From Bacteroidales bacterium (GTDB lineage Bacteria; Bacteroidota; Bacteroidia; Bacteroidales; UBA932): DNA of 7,335 bases. Below, one piece after another: positions 1-4,496 of this stretch. A program made the position numbers and the translations under genes. Positions within the stretch are counted from its first letter, which is position 1, and the number at the start of each line of letters is the position of its first letter. The stretch covers positions 1-7,335 of the forward strand of contig SFNZ01000087.1 of assembly GCA_004552615.1 (NCBI GenBank), given 5' to 3'. The notes beneath the pieces are model-generated. The model was not told where the DNA came from. It was given only the letters and a program-made list of their open reading frames with translations, and searched no databases.

Positions 1-55
1 TATTGACGCCGTTGCAGCATTTGCGGCGGCGGGTTCTTACTTTGTAGAGTGCCAT
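1..55 (-). CDS. Small basic protein, 5' end only (partial at window edge)
   Basis: An ATG at 55-53 on the minus strand opens a frame reading MALYKVRTRRRKCCNGV before it leaves the window. The start is very basic and has adjacent cysteines. It resembles the start of short conserved Bacteroidota proteins, but 18 residues are not enough to name a family. The ATG is preceded by an A/T-rich leader, usual for this phylum, and GC content rises exactly at the start codon, which favours this strand. The 110 bp between this start and the stop of the UDG-like gene upstream hold no other gene, so it probably has its own promoter (a TTTG lies about 30 bp before the ATG). The plus strand is also open from base 2 to 147, so the call is moderate. 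Confidence 0.45.
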   Translation of the reverse strand, partial: MALYKVRTRRRKCCNGVN

Positions 56-165
56 GATTATAAATGTTCTATTGGTCGGAATTCAAAGACGTTTTGGTCA
101 ATTATGTTTTGTAAATATAGGAATTCTTTTTTAGAAAAAGCATAGCAAATCCCATATTTTTAGCT

Positions 166-762
166 TCAGATGATTGTCGAAAGGAATTCGTGCCAGAACT
201 CCGGGGAGAATGAAGACGAAGGATGCATTACAGGCACGACCTTCACCTCTTTGCGGTCTTCGAGGAAGTAACGCCAGGTCTCGACCCAATGCCCGTCCGG
301 GGTCCTGAGGTCATCTCCCTGCATTCCTCCCTGCGGAAGGTTGTTGTACAGGCGGCTGCCCCAGACGATGATGATGTCAGGGCGGAGTTTCTCAAGCACA
401 TCGAAGAATGCCGCGGAAGACTCCAAGAAGTCCTCCCGGGACGGTGCCACTCGTGCTCCTGTCATCGGGACCTGGACGTAGTTGTAGAAGGAGATACTGT
501 TCCAGAACAGTTCCTTATCCCTGTAGGACAATCCGTTACGACCGAGGAGGGCTTCCGCGAATTTCGTATACGTATTCTTGTACGCCTCATGCTCCGAATG
601 CGGGTCATACAGATCTTCTATCACTCGTATAGTGAGGTCTCCCGTAGCGTCGGAGGCATTGCCGCAGTAATGGGACTCGCCGAGGGCGAGGATGCGTTTG
701 CCGGCAAAGCCGGTGGTGTCGTAATGTTTCCCTATCCAGGGAAGGAAATTGATTGGGTACAT
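166..762 (-). CDS. Uracil-DNA-glycosylase-superfamily-like protein
   Basis: This is a 198-residue protein. After a short N-terminus (FLPWIGKHYD) it has ALGESHYCG at about residues 26-34, where UDG-fold proteins carry the motif-A loop (a G-[DQE]-x-[PH]-Y type turn). A hydrophobic strand leads to VWGSRLYNNLP (131-143), and VMHPSSSFSP (178-187) sits where UDGs have the HPSPLS-like motif-B leucine loop. This order (ALGESHY, VWG, HPSS) is the UDG-superfamily layout. The catalytic Asp/Asn of canonical UDGs is not clear: a Glu and a His occupy that loop, so base excision is not assured, and a nucleic-acid-binding or modified-base sensor role is possible. I chose the Met at 762 because an in-frame Met at 810 would put the start inside the operator repeat (777-838). 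The gene is divergent from the WYL regulator. The fold assignment is inferred from motifs only. Confidence 0.6.
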   Translation of the reverse strand: MYPINFLPWIGKHYDTTGFAGKRILALGESHYCGNASDATGDLTIRVIEDLYDPHSEHEAYKNTYTKFAEALLGRNGLSYRDKELFWNSISFYNYVQVPMTGARVAPSREDFLESSAAFFDVLEKLRPDIIIVWGSRLYNNLPQGGMQGDDLRTPDGHWVETWRYFLEDRKEVKVVPVMHPSSSFSPEFWHEFLSTII

Positions 763-776
763 GGATTCCGTCGTTT

Positions 777-838
777 TTTGCAAATTTCCGAATAAAACTG
801 CGGAAAACATCTCTACAGTTTCATTATATTTGAGAAAA
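777..838. promoter_or_regulatory. Bidirectional promoter/operator, copy 1 of a 62-bp repeat
   Basis: This segment lies between the divergent UDG-like and WYL genes and matches 4330-4391 at 57 of 62 bases. On the plus strand TATATTTG (825-832) is a perfect TAnnTTTG -7 box, 19 bp before the WYL start codon. On the minus strand GAAATTTG (788-781) is a partial -7 box about 18 bp before the UDG-like start. Between them lies an inverted repeat, AAACTGCGGA (795-804) and TCTACAGTTT (812-821), with 8 of 10 arm positions pairing around a 7-bp spacer. It covers the -33 region of both promoters, as an operator for a dimeric regulator would. The adjacent WYL protein is the obvious candidate ligand; that part is inference. 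Confidence 0.75.
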
Positions 839-851
839 TTTCAATAGGATT

Positions 852-1832
852 ATGGCAACAATGCTCGAAAAGGCCACCTGGCTGATGGAAAGGCTTCATT
901 ATCCGGTCACGATGAGGCAGCTTCAGGAGGAGTGGAAATATGATTCGCTGAACGATTATCCGGGAAGGACATTCGACAGAAAGACTTTCGACAACTGGAG
1001 AAACTACATTAATGCATATTTCGGGGTGGAAGTCGAGATGAGTGATTTTGCCGGAAGAAGGACAACATACTGCCTCAAGTCCGGGCCGGGCACAGGCAAT
1101 ATCAGGAAATGGCTCATCAACACGGTTTCAATCCAGAACACGCTGAGGGAGAATCTGGGCATACGGGACAGGATTTTGCTCGAGGACATCCCATCTTCAG
1201 GAGAGACCCTCAAGACCGTGCTTGACGCCATCAGGCAGAACCGGCTCATCAGATTCGACTACAATGACTACTGGGAGGAGCCGGCGGACATCACCATGCA
1301 ACCATACTTCGTGAAGCTGTTCCGGCAGCACTGGAAGGTCATAGGTCCATTGGAGGGAGGCGGAACGGAAAGTATACGTTCCTATGCATTGGATGCAGAC
1401 AGGATGCTGAATCTCAAGATATTGGAAAGGAAATTCAATTATCCCGGGAATTTCAGCCCGGAGGAGTTCATGGCAGACGTCGTAGGCACGGCCACTTTCC
1501 CGGCGAAGGACGTAAAGCCGAAAGACGTTATCATCCTCGTTTGGGAGAAATACAATTTCTACTTAAAGCACACGCCTCTGCACCGGAGCCAGAGGATTCT
1601 CCACGACTGCCCCGAGGACGGATACACCATTTTCGGTTACAGGCTTCATGCGACAGAGGATTTCTATCAGGAGATTTGCCGTTACGGGAACTATATGGAG
1701 GTTCTTTATCCCAACGATGTACGCGAGGAAATGTTGAAAATCATACAGGGAATGGGCGCAGAATATGACGGCACATCCCGGAAAGCATGCAGCAGGGCGG
1801 TCCCGGACGTGGCGGAGTTACTCGGGAAATGA
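852..1832 (+). CDS. WYL/WCX-domain transcriptional regulator
   Basis: This 326-residue protein has the three-part build of WYL regulators. An N-terminal winged-helix-like region covers about residues 1-75 (LMERLHYPVTMRQLQEEW, then FDRKTFDNWR, a recognition-helix-like stretch). A WYL domain spans about 117-195, including IRFDY, HWKVIGP in place of the WYL strand, and RSYALDADRM. A C-terminal WCX domain spans about 220-300, with PLHRSQ, YRLHATEDFYQEI and VEVLYP-like EVLYPNDVREEM. Such proteins bind inverted-repeat operators and are often regulators of defence islands (BrxR for BREX and CapW for CBASS are known examples); the WYL domain senses nucleic acid or nucleotide ligands. The start follows a perfect TATATTTG -7 box. 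The gene sits divergently beside an operator whose second copy controls another operon in this window, so autoregulation plus control in trans is likely. It is followed after 95 bp by the FtsK-like gene, which has its own promoter. Confidence 0.88.
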   Translation: MATMLEKATWLMERLHYPVTMRQLQEEWKYDSLNDYPGRTFDRKTFDNWRNYINAYFGVEVEMSDFAGRRTTYCLKSGPGTGNIRKWLINTVSIQNTLRENLGIRDRILLEDIPSSGETLKTVLDAIRQNRLIRFDYNDYWEEPADITMQPYFVKLFRQHWKVIGPLEGGGTESIRSYALDADRMLNLKILERKFNYPGNFSPEEFMADVVGTATFPAKDVKPKDVIILVWEKYNFYLKHTPLHRSQRILHDCPEDGYTIFGYRLHATEDFYQEICRYGNYMEVLYPNDVREEMLKIIQGMGAEYDGTSRKACSRAVPDVAELLGK

Positions 1833-1878
1833 GATACTGTTCCAATATTGTTTCCGCGTTATTCGACAGAATCACATC

Positions 1879-1915
1879 CTGCCATATTATTGCAGTGGTA
1901 TGTCCCATATTTGCA
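1879..1915 (+). promoter_or_regulatory. Promoter/operator of the FtsK-like gene; similar to 4442-4478
   Basis: This 37-bp stretch matches 4442-4478 at 29 of 37 bases, from a leading CTGCC to the end of TTTGCA. CATATTTG (1906-1913) is a near-consensus -7 box, 14 bp before the start codon at 1928. Upstream of it, CTGCCATATTATTGCAG (1879-1895) is a 17-bp imperfect palindrome (7 of 8 pairs), well placed as an operator. TATG-TCC-CATA (1899-1909) is a second small palindrome overlapping the -7 box. Similarity well beyond the core promoter suggests a common regulator for the two genes. Confidence 0.6.
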
Positions 1916-1927
1916 ACATAATATCAA

Positions 1928-2542
1928 ATGAATATGGACAACAATGATTGCAGAGGGCCGGTTGCCATCGGAACTACCGCCTCCAACATACTCATCGCCG
2001 GAGCCCCGAAGCAGGGCAAGAGTACGGCAGTCGGTACAATAGTGGCCAGTCTCAAGAGCTGTCCTGAAGCCGACGGAATAAGAATCATCTCCATTGACAC
2101 GACCAAGCCACATTTGGATGCGGATGAGACGCTTGCCTCATTGTGCCGCGAGTTGGAAAGAAGGGAGGACCTGCGCAATGTGGGAGTTGACATCTCAGGA
2201 TTCCCAATGATTGTGGCGGTGGTTGATGAATATTCCGACCTTATGGACTTTGGCAGCAGGGATTTCAGGCGGGCCGTCAAGGAGTACGTCCTGCGCATTG
2301 CCAAGGAAGGGCCGGAAGTCGGAATGCGCCTGATTCTGTCTACCAGACGTCCAGCGCAGGAGATGAAGGCCCTGCTGGAACATTTCCCCACCCGCATGGT
2401 ATTCAGGGTCTCTGACAGGAAGGACTCGAAGATGCTGCTGAAATCCGAGGCGGCTTTCTGGGAGTTGAACGGCAACGGAGAAATGGTTCTCTACGACAAG
2501 GGAATCATATCCCAATGCAATATTACAAGCTTTATTCAGTAA
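1928..2542 (+). CDS. Minimal FtsK/SpoIIIE (HerA-superfamily) motor ATPase
   Basis: At 204 residues this is essentially only the FtsK-type RecA motor core. The motifs occur in FtsK order. The Walker A P-loop GAPKQGKST is at 25-33. The helix CRELERREDLRNVGVDISG (73-91) matches the FtsK segment that reads as MERR...G(V)RNI. The Walker B is MIVAVVDEYSDLM (94-106) with D100-E101. RLILSTRRPA (134-143) corresponds to the HLILATQRP strand, FPTRMVFRVSDRKDSKMLL (153-171) to the FPTRIAFxVSSKIDSRTIL arginine-finger block, and GNGEMVLY (182-189) to GxGDMLY. The membrane domain, the alpha domain and the DNA-reading gamma winged helix are all absent, as is the N-terminal part of the beta domain, so it is far shorter than cellular FtsK. 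It has its own promoter and lies downstream of the WYL regulator. It probably forms a hexameric DNA motor working with a partner protein; the partner is not identified. The start is ATG 1928 or the next Met, two codons on. Confidence 0.85.
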   Translation: MNMDNNDCRGPVAIGTTASNILIAGAPKQGKSTAVGTIVASLKSCPEADGIRIISIDTTKPHLDADETLASLCRELERREDLRNVGVDISGFPMIVAVVDEYSDLMDFGSRDFRRAVKEYVLRIAKEGPEVGMRLILSTRRPAQEMKALLEHFPTRMVFRVSDRKDSKMLLKSEAAFWELNGNGEMVLYDKGIISQCNITSFIQ

Positions 2543-2547
2543 TTCAA

Positions 2548-2618
2548 GTTTCGCAGAGCGAAACAACTGCTTTTGAGGCCGAAAGGCCGAGGGTAAGTCC
2601 CTTTCCCGGGGAAAGGGA
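2548..2618. repeat. Three-hairpin intergenic element
   Basis: Three perfect stem-loops stand in a row in the gap after the FtsK-like gene. They are GTTTCGC-AGA-GCGAAAC (2548-2564), GGCC-GAAA-GGCC with a GNRA tetraloop (2577-2588), and TCCCTTTCC-CGG-GGAAAGGGA (2598-2618). No T-run follows the last stem, so it is not a standard intrinsic terminator on this strand, though it could protect or end the upstream message. The compact array looks like the dispersed hairpin elements common between Bacteroidota genes. That family assignment is from general recollection; the stems are directly visible. Confidence 0.6.
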
Positions 2619-2701
2619 TTTAGGAAAAGGGTAGCGTATATAAAAATGAAGTGCGTTGGCCTTTGCCCGCATAGAGCGAGAATTCCTCTGAAAAACAGCT
2701 A

Positions 2702-2735
2702 TTTGCGACTTGCGAAACTTAAATCAGTAACTTTG
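2702..2735 (+). promoter_or_regulatory. Promoter of the PLD-like gene
   Basis: TAACTTTG (2728-2735) matches the Bacteroidota -7 consensus TAnnTTTG exactly. TTTG (2702-2705) is a plausible -33 box, 22 bp upstream. Transcription would begin about 7 bp past the -7 box, roughly a dozen bases before the ATG at 2754. This supports that start over the in-frame Met at 2646, which lies upstream of the promoter. Confidence 0.6.
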
Positions 2736-2753
2736 TCGTCAAATCTTTCTCCT

Positions 2754-3272
2754 ATGCCGACAAGATACATCTGCGACACCGACCACTACAATGAGGTCAT
2801 CGCCCGTTGCGCCTCGGTGAAGTCATCCCTCTGGATAGGGACAGCCGACATCAAGGACCTGCACGTCAAGGTGGGTCCCGACAGCCTGCCGTTCCTTGCC
2901 GTCCTTGCTAAGCTGGTACGAAAAGGCGTGAACGTCAGGCTGCTTCACGCCAAGGAACCCGGTCCAATCTTTCGCGAAGAGTTCGACCGGTATCCTTCGC
3001 TCATTACGGGGCTGGAGAGGGCCCTCTGCCCGAGAGTGCATTTCAAGATATTCGTGTTCGACGGGAAGGAGGCATACATAGGATCTGCCAACCTCACCGG
3101 CGCCGGGATGGGAATGAAGTCCGGCCGCAGGCGGAACTTCGAGGCGGGCATACTCACGGACGATCCCGCACTCGTGGCCGCCGCCATGGATCATTTCGAC
3201 TCGGTATGGGCAGGGTTCAGATGCCGGGACTGTGGCAGGAAGAACTACTGCGGGGACCCTATTGTGAAATAG
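2754..3272 (+). CDS. Phospholipase-D-like protein, single HKD motif (probable nuclease)
   Basis: This 172-residue protein belongs to the PLDc_2-type superfamily. One HKD motif is complete: H96, K98 and D103, followed by YIGSANLTGAG (108-118) with the usual G-S-x-N-x-T, and NFEAG (128-132) supplying the conserved Glu region. Single-HKD members of about this size (the Nuc/BfiI catalytic type) act as dimers with the active site at the interface, and most such bacterial enzymes are phosphodiesterases or nucleases rather than lipases. No signal peptide or membrane segment is visible, so it is cytoplasmic. The C-terminus holds a cysteine cluster, C157-x2-C160-x5-C166, which could bind a metal. A deleted, frameshifted second copy lies at 5860-5972. 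The start was set by the promoter at 2702-2735. Substrate is unknown; proximity to the FtsK-like motor hints at a DNA-processing role but is not proof. Confidence 0.82.
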   Translation: MPTRYICDTDHYNEVIARCASVKSSLWIGTADIKDLHVKVGPDSLPFLAVLAKLVRKGVNVRLLHAKEPGPIFREEFDRYPSLITGLERALCPRVHFKIFVFDGKEAYIGSANLTGAGMGMKSGRRRNFEAGILTDDPALVAAAMDHFDSVWAGFRCRDCGRKNYCGDPIVK

Positions 3273-3313
3273 CCGCCACATTTCTGCATTAAAACGCCCT
3301 GTCTTCGCGCTCT

Positions 3314-3499
3314 ATAAACATAAAGGACTGTGAAATCGAGCTCTGTGAGCTCTGGAGTCCCTGGGAGGCCGACCTGTGGAAGATGCAGAAGGCCTTCGCG
3401 GACTATGCAGCATTGGACCGCGCCCTGCAGAATGGCCCTGGCGGTTCACAAATCAGTGGACCACATAGTCAGAGCATATTGTCATCTCGCAGCGCCTAG
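3314..3499 (+). pseudogene. Coding-like remnant without a start codon
   Basis: This frame is open from a stop at about 3285 to the TAG at 3497-3499. Its first part reads like real protein: KDCEIELCELWSPWEADL, then WKMQKAFADYAALDRALQNG, a charged amphipathic helix with paired Trp-Pro-Trp. There is no credible start codon before it. The last part (SQSILSSRSA) runs into the palindromic repeat at 3478, so the natural end is probably lost as well. I do not recognise the family. The position just after the PLD-like gene, among repeats, suggests a remnant of an accessory gene truncated on both sides. Confidence 0.35.
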
Positions 3500-3546
3500 G
3501 CGGTGCCGAGAAATCTCTCCGCGCTTCGCTTGGTCAAGATGACAAT
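3478..3546. repeat. Intergenic palindromic repeat (69 bp)
   Basis: The element has perfect 10-bp terminal inverted arms, ATTGTCATCT (3478-3487) and AGATGACAAT (3537-3546). The interior is rich in GCG and CTTCG words and contains GAGAAATCTCTCC, itself a small palindrome. Its overall form (GTCATCTCG ... GAGAAATCTC ... AGATGAC) is that of a dispersed palindrome I recall from many Bacteroidota genomes. It would fold into a long hairpin in RNA and may act as a terminator for either side. Confidence 0.6.
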
Positions 3547-3831
3547 CGCCTTCATGAAAAACACCTGACACCTGAAATTGTCCTTTCGCGCTTGTGGTGG
3601 CATTTCCGGTGGCAAGTCCCGGCAAATTGAAGACACCTGCCACTTTAAATATAATTTATCATTAATAATCAAATAGTTATAACCCTATGCCGTGTCAAGT
3701 GGTTTGCACGATGAGCTTAATTGCTGTAGGATTTGCGGATAATCATATTTTTATTTGAAAAAACATAATCCTTGAAACTTTCGGAGGCATCACGGAAGCC
3801 TTGTACAAGAAATCGGATTCCAATACGGTCA
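3547..3831. other. Gene-free stretch with repeated ACACCTG words
   Basis: I see no credible gene here. Between 3560 and 3650 there are three copies of the word ACACCTG: two in tandem (ACACCTGACACCTG) and one in GACACCTGCCAC. There are also two copies of GGTGGCA that can pair with the later TGCCAC. From about 3645 the sequence becomes AT-rich (AAATATAATTTATCATTAA). The end nearest 3832 lies downstream of the small minus-strand operon and has no clear terminator hairpin with a T-run. Confidence 0.4.
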
Positions 3832-4002
3832 CTATTTCCGGAAAATGATCTCCAGCAGTTTTCCGATCGATGAAGATAAACCAGACTTGATCACCGTGCC
3901 GCACTTGGGGCAACGCGCCGGCGCATTCACGACACCGCCTGACATTGCGATGAATTCATGCCCGCAACAAGGGCATTTTACCTTACCAAATCCTGTCAAC
4001 AT
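3832..4002 (-). CDS. Small zinc-ribbon protein (56 aa), third gene of micro-operon
   Basis: The protein carries two CxxC knuckles: C10-P-C-C13-G-H and C31-P-K-C34-G, 17 residues apart. This is the classic zinc-ribbon pattern, CPxCG on both sides. A short amphipathic tail follows (SSSIGKLLEIIFRK). The start at 4002 lies 4 bp after the TGA of the upstream 43-aa gene, with a GAGG-like purine run (GGGATGAGGCT) before it. An in-frame Met at 4047 would extend it by 15 residues but would overlap the upstream gene deeply, so I reject that start. Small zinc ribbons often serve as nucleic-acid- or protein-binding adaptors; no specific role can be read here. Confidence 0.72.
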   Translation of the reverse strand: MLTGFGKVKCPCCGHEFIAMSGGVVNAPARCPKCGTVIKSGLSSSIGKLLEIIFRK

Positions 4003-4006
4003 AGCC

Positions 4007-4138
4007 TCATCCCTTTTGTGTTGTACTACTTCCGATGCGACGGGCATCGTCCATCCCGTTCTTCAGCAGCTTTCCGCCGGCGAACACGGCCACCGTTCCA
4101 ACGAACAGCTTGACCGCAAATTTCATTACGTCCTTCAT
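4007..4138 (-). CDS. 43-aa hydrophobic peptide, second gene of micro-operon
   Basis: The peptide begins MKDVMKFAVKLFVGTVAV and continues FAGGKLLKNGMDDARR to a TGA at 4009-4007. Residues about 7-25 are hydrophobic with a GxxxA/GG-type core and basic residues near both ends, consistent with one short membrane helix. The tail is polar (DDARRIGSSTTQKG). The ATG lies 5 bp after the stop of the 52-aa gene and its stop lies 4 bp before the ATG of the zinc-ribbon gene. This tight spacing, rather than length, is the main evidence that it is translated. Family unknown. Confidence 0.62.
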   Translation of the reverse strand: MKDVMKFAVKLFVGTVAVFAGGKLLKNGMDDARRIGSSTTQKG

Positions 4139-4143
4139 AAGCC

Positions 4144-4302
4144 TTAGTCAAAAACGAAATCAATGATACTGTCGATGACATCCGAGATGCCCTGGCCGAG
4201 TTTTTCCCCGGTCTTCTGCCCTGACTTGACGATCTCCTCGCCAAGCTGCCCGATGGTGGAGGGGAGGTTCTCCCCTTCTGTCAGTTTTTCCAGAAATCCC
4301 AT
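4144..4302 (-). CDS. 52-aa helical protein, first gene of micro-operon
   Basis: The protein starts MGFLEKLTEGENLPSTIG, continues with a polar helix (QLGEEIVKSGQKTGEKLGQG) and ends in an amphipathic acidic helix (ISDVIDSIIDFVFD). It has no cysteines and I do not recognise a family. I chose the Met at 4302 because the frame's earlier Met codons fall inside the operator repeat 4330-4391. A TTTG box of that repeat lies about 30 bp upstream of 4302 on this strand. The gene heads three closely spaced genes (5-bp and 4-bp gaps), so they should be made from one message. Confidence 0.65.
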   Translation of the reverse strand: MGFLEKLTEGENLPSTIGQLGEEIVKSGQKTGEKLGQGISDVIDSIIDFVFD

Positions 4303-4329
4303 ATAGCTAGAGTTTAAATGATTGTTGTG

Positions 4330-4391
4330 TTTGCAAATTTCCAAACAAAACTGCGGAAAACACCTCCACAGTTTCATTATATTTGACAAAA
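4330..4391. promoter_or_regulatory. Bidirectional promoter/operator, copy 2 of the 62-bp repeat
   Basis: This copy matches 777-838 at 57 of 62 bases, and in the same orientation relative to its minus-strand gene. The inverted repeat is better preserved than in copy 1: AAACTGCGGA (4348-4357) and TCCACAGTTT (4365-4374) pair at 9 of 10 positions. GAAATTTG (4341-4334, minus strand) would start the three-gene operon. TATATTTG (4378-4385, plus strand) is a perfect -7 box pointing towards the 346-aa gene, although that gene also has a nearer promoter at 4442-4478. Conservation of the arms makes it a likely binding site for the WYL regulator. Confidence 0.75.
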
Positions 4392-4441
4392 AAAGTTCAT
4401 AAGATAATCAGTAATAACATTACAATTCCGCAAATTGATTA

Positions 4442-4478
4442 CTGCCACATTATTACAGCGAAATGTCTTAAATTTGCA
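4442..4478 (+). promoter_or_regulatory. Promoter/operator of the 346-aa gene; similar to 1879-1915
   Basis: TAAATTTG (4469-4476) is a perfect TAnnTTTG -7 box, 20 bp before the ATG at 4497. The 37 bp ending in TTTGCA match the promoter of the FtsK-like gene at 29 positions, including CTGCCACATTATTACAG (4442-4458). The corresponding palindrome is weaker here (5 of 8 pairs) than at 1879-1895. Confidence 0.65.
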
Positions 4479-4496
4479 GTTTAAAACGAGGAACGA

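Noticed and set aside
2..147. Open frame on the plus strand at the left edge
   Set aside because: It continues through AT-rich intergenic sequence without protein character; the minus-strand start at 55 fits the composition change better.
223..795. Long open frame on the plus strand opposite the UDG-like gene
   Set aside because: It lacks any recognisable motif and is antisense to a gene with coherent UDG-like motifs and a promoter.
2646..2753. N-terminal extension of the PLD-like protein from an upstream Met
   Set aside because: The extension precedes the TAACTTTG promoter box at 2728-2735 and has no PLD-like sequence; the relic at 5860 also shows similarity only to the shorter protein.
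3330..3542. 70-residue plus-strand frame
   Set aside because: Arg/Cys/Ser-rich and running through the palindromic repeat; the neighbouring frame (3314-3499) looks more protein-like.
3560..3650. Possible CRISPR-like array from repeated ACACCTG
   Set aside because: Only three 7-bp words with irregular spacing; no repeat-spacer structure.
4026..4244. 72-residue arginine-rich frame on the minus strand
   Set aside because: It overlaps the 52-aa and 43-aa genes in another frame; those have operon spacing and sensible protein features, while this one reads as low-complexity Arg/Ser.
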